Source: Dicaeum eximium
Lineage: Eukaryota; Chordata; Aves; Passeriformes; Dicaeidae
Assembly: GCA_013396995.1 (NCBI GenBank)
Contig: VWZP01008577.1
Span: 1 to 64,000 of the forward strand
DNA length: 64,000 nt
Direction: 5' to 3'
The position numbers and the translations under genes were made by a program. Each line of letters begins with the position of its first letter. The stretch's first letter is position 1. Shown one piece after another: positions 23,901-37,106 of the stretch. Below the pieces are notes generated by a model, which was not told where the DNA came from, ran no database searches, and saw only the letters and a list, made by a program, of their open reading frames with translations.

Positions 23901-26853
23901 AAAGGAGATTAATCCTTTAGTATGTATTACCTTTCCAAGAAAAAAAAAATTGCTTCAGGCATTCCTCAGAATTTTCCCACAGGGAGCTGGAGGTAAAACA
24001 CCAGCTAATAGAAAGTCTGAGGAATTCACACAATACATTTTAGTTATTATGTAATTGCTTAAAATTTTTACCAGTAATGTTGGCATTAAAAGGAGGAATC
24101 AGATACCTACTGGGTTATCTCATAAGCTTTCTGTTTTTTATTTCTGAATCTGAATTATTAAGAAAGCAATCTGTCTACCTTTGTAGTAACTTTAGAACCT
24201 AGCAGTCAAACAATCAGAGGCTAAAAATCTTGGAAATAACTATATCTATATACGTCTCCTCCAGCTAATAGAGGGAGACACTGTAGGTACTCTTATTCTA
24301 GTTGAAAAGCTTCATTTATTGATATTCACATTGATAATCACATTTATTGATAGTCAGACAATATGCATGGGTAATAACACTCACCTGCTCCCAGTAATTT
24401 CCTGAACACTGCAAAATTTTCAAAAGCACTTGCATTAACCCCAGAACTAAGTCCAAAGGAAAACTGGCATTACCTGCTCTTGTTCTCAGTGACCTGATTT
24501 ATTTAATCATGTCCTAGGTCCTTCCTAAGCTTTTGGGAAGAATTTCTGGGCAGAAATGGGACTATTCATTCTGCTAAGATGACTGCCTGATCCTGGTCTG
24601 TGCTGCGGCATGTTTCCTTTTCCATCATCCAAACTGAATTCTGATTGCAGATGGATGAGAAACTGGGACACAGCAAAATTAGCAGCAGCACTAGTAAATG
24701 AGACAGAAAGTGTACTTTGCTATTTCCAGATACAGTGCAGAAGATCATCTGAGCTGATTGTCCATTTGCTCAGCTTGGTGGGATCACATGGGCTTCCAGA
24801 GGCTGTGAGTAGGAAATAAAAATGCTGCTGGAATTCAGCATCTCTGGGACAGTGAGACATCAAGATGGGGCTTCACCACTCCAGTCTTAATTTCAGGAGC
24901 CAGCTGTCCCATTTGCAGGGATCAGAGAATGTAAAAATAAGTGAAAACTAGATGGAAAGTTGCCAGGTTGCATGTGCACACTTGCAGAGCTTGGGACCCT
25001 CAGTCAGTGGGAAGGGCTGAGCTTTTGACACTTTTTGGGCTTATTTATTACAAGCTTTGTTGTAAATGTCAAAACATACACCATCCCAATGGGACAGATA
25101 AAGTTTTCAATGCTTGAGGAGAATAATTTCTGTCAGTATCTGAAGATTTTTCCTGTTTGCTCAGTATCTGTGGTATCTTCCTATAAGAAATTAGCATTTT
25201 GCAGGAGAGGGTGGTGTTTTTGCATCCTTCAGAACACTGACTTTACCACTTCAGTTAGCCAGTTGATTTTTACATGATCATTTGCCCTTCTAGAGAAACC
25301 TGAACTTGAAAACAAATCATCAGTAAAGTTCTTTGCCACTAAGCAGAAGGAGGTAAGAATGTCAGTAAGATTTGCTGATGGCCAAGCTGCAGTTAAGAAT
25401 TTTGGTGAACTATTCCCTGACATCTGTATTTTCTAAGTATTCTTAAACTAAAGTCAGAGTTCCAAGACATAAGATATTCTCAGTGTAGTAAGTGCTGTCT
25501 TCACTCAGTATTAAGGTGCAGATAGGCCCATGAGCCCATCTGCAGGGAATTACAACATCTCTCTGGATTTGCAGTTCTCAGTTTGCAGAAAGCTCCCCCA
25601 GATTTCCATTTGGACCTGCACAGCCGTTGGAGCAGGATCATTATTGCTAATGGGATCAGTTACAGGAAAGATGAGTGTCTCATGGAAACCTGCCTATTGG
25701 AATAGTGAGTGGTCCTGCCTCCTTTGGGTATTACTGGTGGCTGTTCTTCCAGGAGGTGGGAATGATTTTTCTTCCATTCTGTCACAGGTGACATGTTGAA
25801 CTTGCTGAGCTGATTAATATCCCTAAACAAAAGCTTCAGTGTTTACTGTTCTAGAAGGGGGCTTGTCAAATTCAATCAGTCATTATATTTACATGGCAAA
25901 TGGTTTTCGGGATATATCGTAATCAGCCTGTGTAGGAATATTTTTCTGAAACAAAGCATAGAAACTTGACACTGTTTGGGGCCCTCTGCAATAAACAGAA
26001 TGGCTAAAAGAATGTTTGCAGCAGGAAGATAAATGTTGTTACATTTTTAATAAGTGCATTTTTTTTCCTTCCATAATGGAAATTCTTTTGCTGTTTTTGT
26101 TGGGAATCTTCTTTGTCAGAGGACATACTTATCTCCTCTTGTTTAGGCTCAATTTATATGCCAACTGCATTGGTAAAATGCCAGCTGACCTTGTAACAAT
26201 TCTGTACACACAGGGACTGGGGCCCTTGTGGTGTTTGTTTCTGTCACTAGTTTGGATGCAAGTCCTTTTCTTGCTTTGCACTGCACAGGGAATACTACCT
26301 AATACCTTTACATCTGTAAAGAAGAAATAAAGATGTGCAAGGAAGGCGCTGTGTTTCTTTTCGGGAACAGATTTTTATGGTGCAGATGTAGTTTCAGCCC
26401 CCCTTTTTGAAATTGTGTGCTATTTCAAGGTGGCAGGGCAGGCACGTTTGCAGGGTTACCATGTCCAGTTCAGGAAGGAAAAAATAAAATTGTGCAGTTT
26501 GGCCTAGCAGGGGAAATTCTGATAGTCCATCAGTTGTTGGTGCTGTCAGCTCTGTACTTTTTTTTGTACTTTTGAATTACCTTGGCAAAGTTTCAGCTGT
26601 CCGGCTTTTGTACAGTTATGGATTGTCTTGACAATGACTGAAACTTGTTAAAAAAAACCCTTATTTCATTTGATGACTACAGCATGGCTGCTTTGTAAGG
26701 TATATATTTTCTGTGGTGTTCTGTAATGTAATTTAGCGCTGTAGCAAACGTTTTATTCCTTGTTAGGAGAACTTCCCCAAATGAAGTATGAAAATTTACT
26801 GTAGATGCAACAAAGCCATTAAGAACTGTAAAATACATGAAGTATAGTACTAT
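20993..26853. other. Intron 1 sequence, nothing recognised
   Basis: AT-rich intronic DNA. Short open frames occur on both strands, the longest about 104 codons near 26016-26330 and rich in Leu/Phe from T-rich sequence. None resembles a known family. No repeat family was identified. Confidence 0.45.
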
Positions 26854-26876
26854 AAGTACTATTAAGTACTATTAAG
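26854..26876 (+). repeat. AAGTACTATT decamer repeat in an AGTACT cluster
   Basis: AAGTACTATT occurs twice in tandem and is followed by AAG. Further AGTACT or GTACTAT palindrome-containing copies lie on both sides across about 26841-26908. The whole cluster is low-complexity and self-complementary. Confidence 0.7.
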
Positions 26877-26908
26877 AAGTACTATAAGTACAATTAAAAA
26901 GTACTATA

Positions 26909-29900
26909 CATAAACAAGAATTCCTGTCCATTATGGTGAGCTGATACTTTCACAGTAAAACCCATTTTAATTCATGCCTTAGTGAGAACTGCCAAGCAAC
27001 TTATTGACAGAAGGCAATTGTTTTCTTTTAAAATTTCACTTTCATGAAATTCTTTACACAGATTACAAAAAACCCTCAAACAACAAAACCAAACCACAAC
27101 CCTCAAACCAATGTAATCACTTAAATCTTCCTGTAGAAGAGCAATAAAGACAATTCTGATAGGTAATGAGGAATATTTTGTGAGTTATTATAAGCTTTAA
27201 AACAGCACTGTAAGGAACTACAGTTTATAAATTCTTGAGTTTAGCATTAATTTGATAAAGTAATGACAGATATGAGGGATATAAATAGAAATTCTTATGT
27301 GTGAATACAAAACCTCTGAAACCCCACATTTGCCAATTTTTTAAGGAATATCTGATCTTAATGTATGTTATTGATTGGTTTTTCAACCCAGAAGCTCTGT
27401 TTAATTATTAATACATCTCTCTCCAGGAATCTCCAGTTTCTAATTTGTGTTTAAAAGCAAAACCTCTTCCTCTCCTCCCCCTGCCTCTGAAAGCCCTGAA
27501 ACCCTGGCCCTTGTGCCTTTGCCTGACTAAGCTGGTGTTTACTCAGAGCTGCAGTACAACCTATAGAAGAGCTGGGTTGCCATTAACTCTGTTAATATCT
27601 TAATTTCATTAAGCTTGTGCAAATGGCCCCAGTACCATGAACACTTTCCTTCTAATGGAATGTTTTGAGCTATTGATTCTTCAGCTGACTTTATTGCATG
27701 CCTTAAGGTACAAACAAAGTCAGGGGGTCCAGCTCTTTGTTCTCCAGAAGTGCTTCTGTACATGTCAAAAAAAGGCTTCCAAGACAAGTTGCCTACTCCT
27801 AAGTTTCACTGAGTTTTAGGTGCTCAGCAATTTTAATAAAGAGGCTTTACTGAGACGGGAGTTTAATTAATGGAAATGCACATTTTGTACATCCATTTCC
27901 TCTTCCACACATAGATTTTCCCATAATGACTCTTTAGAATAGAAGCATCCAAGATTCACATGTTTGATTTTTCTGATCTTGACAATATATGCTGCATTAG
28001 ATTAACCTCCCAATTGCCTTCTAAAAGTTACTTCATTTTTTTTCCCCTGTCTTGGAGCTGGAAGTTTTCCAGACAAAATATTACATTTTCTGAATTGCAG
28101 AGTACTTTACTCTTTTCCTAATCCTAATGACTCCTGCAATCCTACTGGCTTGGTCTGTAAAGCCACAGTCAGCATGAGTGACACCGGGATAATCTGCTCC
28201 ATTATGCATTTTGATAGAAATTAATTCCACCCTGACCCAATTGTTTTTCCAGACCGATCTGTAGCCTGTTCCTTGACCAATTTTTGAAAACTATGGCTGG
28301 ACCAGTTACTGTTGGCTTTTTATGAGTACAGAAAAGCCCAAGTGGTTTATTCTGTATATTCCAGATTGTTATGAACGTGTAGTATTTTCTTCTTACAAGT
28401 TTTTTTTTTCTTTTTTGCTCAGTCATATAAGAGTAAGAAAATGTATATGCAGAATATTAAAATTTATTATGGCGGTCAAATCGATGAGTTCAGCTTATCC
28501 CTGTGTGCCAGTTAAGATGGAGAGGGCAAATGTTAGTTATTCACATTGGGAAAAATGCATTTATTCCCTTGCAAAAAAAGTCCAAGGTAAACTTTGAAAA
28601 ACATTTTTATGAAATAACCATCTTGCAAGAGAATTTCAGTGCAGCTTTTCTATATCTTTATTTACTTGTGCAGCTGAGAGGAAGAAGGGGGAAACAAAAC
28701 CCCCACAGAAATGTATTTGAACAACAAAACAGAGAAAAACATATACTGGAAGCTTGCTTTCTTCCTAGTACATTTACTGATTCAATAGTTTTACTGTGAT
28801 AACTTTTAGAATTTTGCCTGAGGTTTTTCAGTTGATCACAGCTTAAGGGAGAAAATAAACCCACACCAAATGCACAAACTTGGCCAAGTCTGCTCTCTTT
28901 GCCTTGACGAAGGGCAGGATTTATTTTAAAAGTTAAAATTTTTAAAGGAAGTGTATTCTTAAACTTAACTGTTTCAAATTAATTCTGGTATCATTTTGAT
29001 TGGCAGTTTGGGTGACTTTGTGCCTCACTAACATTTGAATATTTTGCTTCCCTTGGGTAGCTATCTTGCATGATAATTTAGAAATTGCTTATTTTAAATC
29101 AGTGCTTTACAGGAACTCTTCTAAAGCAGCAAAAGTCTTTCTTCTGCAGAATGACAAGAGCGGGAGCATGCACAAAGTGCATACTTTCAATAAAGATGTT
29201 CATAGGTCTAGTGTGAGCTCTGCTTATCTTTCTTCCTGCTCAGAGATGCCTTTGTTCATAATGAAAAAGGACTTTGCACTTTATTTAGTTGTTTTGCCTT
29301 AAATCTTGAGCAGCACTCTGGTTTTCACTTCCTTTCTTTATTGTGACCATTATAGAGAATGGGAGAGGGATTTAGCTGATGGAAAGTTTGTGTCAAGGCT
29401 CCCTGTAAAGGAAGAGGCTCTACTCAGCCCAGTCTAGAACATTCCATTTCTCCATGGAAGCATCTGCTTCTGTCCAAGAACAGTAGAGGGACTGAAGCTC
29501 AGTAACCCACATGCAGATCCCTGCTGTAAAAGGAGCTTAAGTTGACTCACCCACATGCAGATATCCACCCTGTAAATGTTCACAGTCAGATGAGATCAGC
29601 CCCACTTTAAAGGTTTGTCAGTCTAAATCTCTTGAAATCAATAGAGTTAATTATGTAAGTGAGGTTGGCCAGTTTTAAGCTATGTCTTTTAGCAAATAAA
29701 AAGACCTGCTTCTTTCTTCTCTGCTAAACCAATATTTTGTTGTGTGTCATCTTAGACATTAGTTCTAATTATGGGGTGCTTTTAGGTTGGCTATATCAGC
29801 CGTATATGAGGTTAAAATATACTGCTAAAATAAATGCAGTCCCAAGATGTTTATCTCGGTATTTTAGCACGAATATCATTGTCTGTTGTATTTCTGAATA

Positions 29901-32900
29901 TATACATAAATACATTGACATACTGGCTCTTTGTTCTGGTTGCATCTATAATAATCCCCTATTTCACTGGTAGTTAAATCCTCATTGTATTGAGCCTTTT
30001 ACTTGGGCTACTCAGATTCATTTAAATAAAACAGTAGACTTAGCACGTATTGTGCACAGTTGTGGCAATGCTGCAGAATCTTAGTCAGAAACTAATAGAT
30101 AAGGCAAGAGGCTAGTAAGCAAACAAGGTATTTCTGTGCAGACTGAAGATATTAATTTATATATACAAATTCAGGAAATTATTTCTTCTGCCATTTGGGA
30201 ATTTTGAGTGACAAGCCATTTTGAGTACTAAAAACCAGTTGATAGCAGTGCTTCAGTTCTAACTTTTCCTTTAGGCTGCTGCTTCCACTGGGGACTGGGA
30301 ATATGAGACTGGGTTCTTCTGTTTTGTGCAGATTTCAGAGCTAACACATCATGTGTAAGGCACAGCAAGTTCTGACTTCTTTTCTTTATTCCTCTTTATC
30401 CTGAAGTATTACAGTAGTTCCAGGGTCACCTCAGCATACTCTGTTACAAGCTTGCAGTTGAGTTACAGCTTATCTTAAAAAAAATTCCAGTATTACAAAG
30501 AAGCAGTCATGGACAGGAAGGATTTGTTGTGTTTTGTTCTTTCCTGTGGAAGTTACATGAACAGGAAGGGTTTTGCCTGTGGTGCAGCAGGACCTGCTGC
30601 ACTTTGTGGCTTGGAGCTGAAGGGCACTTCCCAAACCAAGGGGATGATTTCTCCTGGTGAGGAAATTACCTTCTCTGATAGTGTGGGAAAAGTGAAAATG
30701 GGAAGCACAAGGGATTGAGACCCTTGGCTTCGGTGGGAGGTGGATGTTGGCTGTTGGGGTCTCCTCGGTGCAACTTGGGTGGTTGCCAGCCTCTGTTTAT
30801 ATAACAGGAAAAGGAAGCCACACTCTGAAAACAATTTAATTGGACTGGGTTCTCCAGGGCTACTGATCCAGTGGCTTTCACAAACACTAAAGGATTTCTT
30901 CATTTCATTAAAAAGTGAAGGCAGGGAAAATAATAAAAATGGGAGCAGAAAGAATACTTCCAAATGCTGCCAGATAGTTTGTAATGTAAAGATTATGGAA
31001 TGTTTTGATTTTTAATCTAAAGTATTTTTAAAGACTTTATCTAAAGTCCATGATTTGCAAAAAAAAAAAGCTGAAGTATGAAGTGTTTCACAGGTAACCT
31101 GAACCTCTCTTAAGGTCATTTTAATATTTTGTGTGTCATCCCTTACCCACTGGAGATCCAAAAGGGCATCTGTTTTTCAAGCCAGTGCCATATGCCAGCA
31201 TTTGAATGTGCATATTGGTTTTTCAGGGAGGATAAACTCCCACAAAACAAAGATGAACTAGAAGCAGCTGTGATAGCGTAGTTTAAAATTCTTTAAATAG
31301 TCTCCAGCTCTCTTGAGATCAAGTGAGAAATAAATCTGAGTCTCCGTAGCTGAGGACATGCTGTGCTCAGTGCATTTGGTACCAGAGGCTGTGCTGTGCT
31401 GCTCTGTGCCTGGACTAACCAGACCCACCCTGGCCAGGCTGCCAGGGCCATCCCTGCCCCTGCTCATCCAGCCTTGCCCTGTGCTGTGCCAGCCCCTTCA
31501 CAGCCAGTTCAGGCTTCTCTCTGCTGGGTTTAAGTGCTCATTAAAATCAGTGCACTCAGAAAGGGCAGTTCTGGTAGTTACAGTGCTAGGATGCATTTAG
31601 GAAGCCTGGGCAGTTCTGTGGGTATATATGTGTTCTTCATCTGCAGCCAAAACAACCTAATGAGCTGGTCTGGGTAATGACAAGATGAATATAAATAGCC
31701 CTGTGCTTTAGAATAGCATAATGTTATGCACAGTTGCCAATGGGCTGTCACAACTTGCCTTGGCAATGTCACATTACAGGTTTTGATGTGTTTATGACAG
31801 GATGGAGTCTGAAGGTAATGCAGGTCTCATCTCAGTGCTTTTTTATTAAATGTTTACCTTTCATATTTTTCTTCTTATTTCCCTGAGGATACCTTTTAAA
31901 GTTTTTTCTGTGTCAAATTAATTTTATTCAGTATATTTATTTACTTCTAGAATGCCTTGGCATAAAAAGGGAAGATTCAAGGCAAAGAAAAAAAAAGAAA
32001 ACAAGCAGAAGACTCATGCACATTGTGCATCTTGAAGTAAAACAGATGCATAATTTGAGGCATCAGGCAAATTAAAGCTGGTTGGTACTATCCACTTAAC
32101 TGTGGTTGTATACAAAGAGTTAAACAGTTGCTGCTTATTATATGTAAGATGCTAATTAGGGTGCTTAAACTGTGTGTGAAACAGCATATGGTAAGTTATC
32201 TCATAAAGGAGTTTTTTCTGGTCATAGGAGTCCTTCATTATCTGATAAGAATATTTAATTTATAGACATCACAAAATGATTTAATTAAAATTAATTTTAA
32301 GACTCTTCTATAAGCTTTTTGTATGTGGCTGCAGAGCAGGTGATTGTCCAGTGATTGCCATCAAAAGTTCAGTCTAAAATTTTTGTGAGTTTGCAGCCTT
32401 CAACATTTTTTTAATTCAGTACAGAATTAGTTCAGTTCGTGGTGTTCCAAACTCTTAATACTATTAGATCAGTCATGATAGTTAGGAGTGAACTATTTTG
32501 TTTAAATTCTACTTCTGGTAAGGAGCCTTTGTTGAATTTCTTGGTTGGGTGGGGCTGGAGCAGCACGGGCTCTTTCTGAGTAGTACGTGGTAGTAAAGGG
32601 TTTTTGTCCAGAAATATCTCATGCCCTTTGCATATGGAATTAAGGAAGAATAGCTACTCTTCACCTACATGGCCATACATAACAGAATAAAATTGTCCCA
32701 AAATGTACTCATGGGGACTCCTGAGAGTATTGTGATACAAGTAAATGGCTTGTGTTAAAAAGTTAATCTGCATAGCTGGGGCTTTTCTAGGAAAATCTTG
32801 TTGAATTGCCAAATTTTGGTAGATGTTTCAAGGCAACTAAACCAGCTATTTCGGGGGTTTTTTTGAGGCTGGCAACTGTGGTTGTCTGGGACTTTCCAAG

Positions 32901-35900
32901 AGCTGCTTATCACAAAGTATTTTACCTTCTGTCAGCCATAAAAGTTGTTATTGAAGTGAAAGATGTTACCAAGATTCATCAGGAGATTTACAGGGCTCTG
33001 ACTTTATTGAATTTCTCACCTCAGGCAGACAATGACCGATGTACTGACCTTGTCTCGTGGGATTCTCTGTAGATTAATGTCTTCTGCACTTTTCCTCCTG
33101 CTTTTGTTCTTCTCCCTTCCGGTAAGTCCTGCTGGCTAACTGTCAGTGCCTGGAGATATCCATGGATGATAAGCCCTTGAAATTTTTATCCCAGCAACAC
33201 CTGAAAAACAAGTACAAAATCTGAGTTTCCAACCTAATGAGTTCAAACCTAATGAATGCCCCTATGGACAAAGTAAAACCAGTGCTAGCTGGAAACCTCT
33301 GCCCTTTCCAGACCCCTCACTTAATTAAACAAGCAACCTGCTTGCACCTGCAAGGAGGTATGAGCTGAGAAAATCAGGTTTATTTTGATGCCACAGTTTT
33401 GGCAAACTGTAAAATCAAATCCTTCCCATTCGCAGAAGGGGCTTGGGAAGGATGACGCTTCTCTAAGGAAATAATTCAAAGCCTGAGAGGTGTGAATATT
33501 TTTACGGTATTGTTATTAATGAAGCCAAGGGGAAAAAAGGTATGACTACGTATTTTTTTTAAAGGAAATTTGATTACAAAATGTCACCACTATTCTTACT
33601 AACTGAATTGGCACTTTTCTTCTGGCAGCTAAGACTGTCTGCACAAAAATAAAACTTGGGTCCTAATCGTGCTTGCAACAAAACAAATGTCCCCAGTTAG
33701 TGTCTGCCAATATTTGGTATTGCTGGAGTGCAAATCAGTTCAATCTCTACATGCTGCAATATCTAGATTATATCCAAGGCTCCAGGCTCTCACTTCAGTA
33801 ATAGCCAGGACTTAGCAATGTGAGTTTGCTTTGAACCCTGCATTTTCCTGTCTTTGTGCGTGGTTTTCTTAGAGTCTGGTCTTGCAAGTCTTGCAATTAA
33901 AGCATCGCTGTCATCCCCAAAGACTGATCTTTTAATTTGTAGTTTTAAAGCAGTCTCTTTTCATGAAGTGAAAGGAAATTGCATGTAAATATGAGTACCT
34001 TTTTGTATAGCTGGGATGTTGTACAGCACTAAACCTAACAAATGCTTCCCCTTGTATAGACTGCATGAATATTTTATTTATGAACATTCAGAACAGGGTG
34101 ATCTTTAATTTATTAAGCAGGGAACAATTAAAGGAAATAATTGCAGATTAAGTGTAGGTTAAGTGATTTGAATTGTAAAGTAGAAGAAAGAAATTCAAGG
34201 TAATAGAAAGTTTGAGTTGAGGATCCCTTCCTGTCATATGCATACATTGAATTTGGGAGCATAAATTCATGTTAAGTCATATGTAAATTAAGGCTGACAT
34301 TATAGTGTCCTGTCTGGCATCTCTGAATAATTAACAGGGGGAAAAAGAGAATTGTACAGTGGATCTTCAGTTTGGAATTCCCTAAATTTAAATATCTACT
34401 TCTGGATATATCACTGAACATTCCACTTCCTCTCAGTCTCCTTACAAATCCTCTTACATCTGGTCACCACCATATAAAAATTTGTATTTTCACATAACCC
34501 TACTCTAAAAGCCATAGAGTGAAGCTCTCTTAAATTTAAATGCTTAGCAAATAATTTTGTTTCAACTGGGAACCACAAAGTAAATTGAAGGGGGAAATTT
34601 AAAAATTAAGTTGTTTATATTCTATAACCTTAGCCCATGGAACCATTCTAAATTTTACTGTGAGTGCTGAAACTTAATAACTGAATAACTGTTATTCAAA
34701 ATACATTAATGTATAGGTGTTCAGATACATTTTCCATTGTGATGGCATCAGGTGGGATCTTTCTGGGAGCAGCCAGCCTGGTGGGGAAATGGATCTGGGA
34801 TGTGAGAGTCTGTCCCTGATGCAGCTCTGGAGTAGGGAAAGTGAAGGCTCCATTCCTGCTTTGGGTGGTTGTGTTTCAAACCTTCAGGACCAATCCAGCT
34901 CTCAGTGGGAGATCTTTCTCAGCTGCAGTTCAGCTTCAAATCTTGCTGCATCAAAAGTAAACTCTGAATCTCAGCAAAAGAGGCTGGAAAGTGGAGCACC
35001 CTCCTGCTCTTAGGGGACAGATCTGCAGTGGCAATTTGTAAAAAAGCTACAGTGAACAGAAGCATAGCACATCACTCTTTCTGCATCTGCTCTCCAGAAT
35101 TTTTATATGAAGCATTATTTTATTTTAGAATTTCCCTTAATTCAGCCAGAATAATCTCTTTAAAATAAGGACAGTTAAAGAATTAGGACTACACAAACTT
35201 TTGTTCTGCAGCACCAGTGGCTGCTGAGTTTTGTAGTGCAGCCAGGAGCTGCTGACAGCTGTAGTGTCAAACATTTTAGTGTTCTTCATTTGAATTCATT
35301 AGAATTTTTTATTCAGTGAAAAATACTATTTCAGCCTAACAATCGGTCTGGGGTGAAAACTTTATATTTTGTGAGTATAAAAAGTGTTTACAGAATAAAA
35401 CAATTACTCTATGAACCATGTATAGTTATTAGTACCAACCCCATTATATGAAAGGTAGAAAGAACTTAGATGAGAAAGCTGCTCAGTATCTGAAAGAAAT
35501 TTAACTTGCAATACTCTTAGTTTTTGGATTTGGTTTCTTTTTGTTGGTCATAAAAAAACTGCAGGTTTTGCCTCTGAGAGATGTGGAAAGTTTTATGACA
35601 AAAATCTTCTGTAGGAATTAGCACAGAGGCCTTGAACAAAATTTTGAAGCAGTGATGTCTTCAATTAAAAGTGATCCCTTTGTCTGGTCTTGGTTTGCTA
35701 CAAGAGTGTGCATTGGAGTTTGCTAGTGCTAGGAAGATGTATTTAGTTTGTATTCAACCAGCAATCAATTTCAAGATACAGATGGCTAAAGGACACGCTA
35801 ATTCAGTGTTCTTTGTCAAAAATGTGTACTGCACCATTTTTTTCAGGCCTGTCTTTGAATTTACTGAGATGTTAGATCTTGAAGGAAAATGACAAAGTTG

Positions 35901-37090
35901 AGAAGACCTCGTGGTTCATTTCATGTGACTGGAATTTATTTAAGGCTCTTTATTTTTTCAGCCAGCTCTGGTAGAGATGTACCTGCTTTGGAGGGTAGAA
36001 TGCCTGTTAAATCACCAAGACTTCTGCTCCTTAAAAATTAATACATTGGAGCTTTAAAAAGAGAACTGTGCTTTGAAAATGCTGAATAGTCTCATGCATG
36101 GGTTTTTCTGCTGCATGATCTCTATACTCTGCTTAAATTACCTTTTAAAAGTTTCAAACTTACACTGAATTTCAGTCATCAAGAATTTTTATTCAATAAT
36201 GAAAAAAGTTCTTCATGTAGTCCAACAAGTGCTGGATCAGATCTTAGACATGCCAATTCTGCCACTGACTTCTGGGTTTGCTAGTTATTAGCAAGAAAAG
36301 CTTTTAAGTACCTTGTAGGAAAGTGGTAATTAGGGAAAATAAAGGTATGGAACAATACTGTTTATAAATCAGACCTGTAACACCTTTTGCAGTTGTTCCT
36401 GGGGTGAAGCAGATGTTTCAGGTTGTTGTGGTTTAGTTGAGGAGTTCTTTAAGGCAAGTTGAGTTTTGAGTTCTGACTTTTGGGGATGTGTGCTTGCAGC
36501 AGTGACATTCATACTGATGGGCAGCTCCTCTGACAGTCACATTCAAACTTTTGCAAGCACTGGCCTGAATTAAAAGCTCAGAGGAGGGCAGGAGCTGGGG
36601 CAGGGCAGAGTTCCAGGGCTGCCCTGCCTGATCTCCCTTCTGCCCTCCTGCACCTATTTGCATTTTCATTTGCCAAAGTCCTTTGGTTTCAGGGATTATT
36701 GGGGTGACTGCTCTGTGTAATTAGGACATCACATACATATTTTTCTAGTGTTTTGATTTCAAAAGTGCTAGCTGTTAGGGAATCATCAATATATTGCCTC
36801 TGATATCTTTTCACATGCAAATTTAAATCTTGCACGTGTCTGCAGTAATTTGGAAAAAAAAGTCAGTGTTTGACTTTTCCAAAAGTATTACCTTCTTTTC
36901 TTATTCTGTGTTTAAATTTGATACAGTTATTCTCTTAGTACAGGTTTTCTGTTTCTAGTGAGAAAAGGTAGATAAAAAAGGTGTTCAATGTAGTAGGCTT
37001 CATAGCAGCTATATCATGACATACCTGTGAGTGGCTTTGAAAATGTCCATAAGTTCCATAAGTATATGATTGGGGTGTTTTTCTGGGTTG
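26909..37090. other. Intron 1 sequence, no genes recognised
   Basis: Mostly AT-rich intronic DNA. An imperfect local duplication of a CCCACATGCAGAT block lies near 29503-29575. Two intervals (about 32110-32320 and 34080-34330) are rich in homeodomain-type ATTA/TAAT motifs and are proposed in the findings as candidate conserved elements. No open frame has convincing protein content. Confidence 0.45.
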
Positions 37091-37106
37091 TTTTTTTTTT
37101 TTTTTT
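37091..37106 (+). repeat. T16 homopolymer
   Basis: An uninterrupted run of 16 T. It is not followed or preceded by a recognisable retroposed sequence. Confidence 0.9.

Noticed and set aside
28503..28799. 98-codon open frame in intron 1
   Set aside because: No domain, no splice-site framing and composition like surrounding noise; it overlaps other short frames on both strands.
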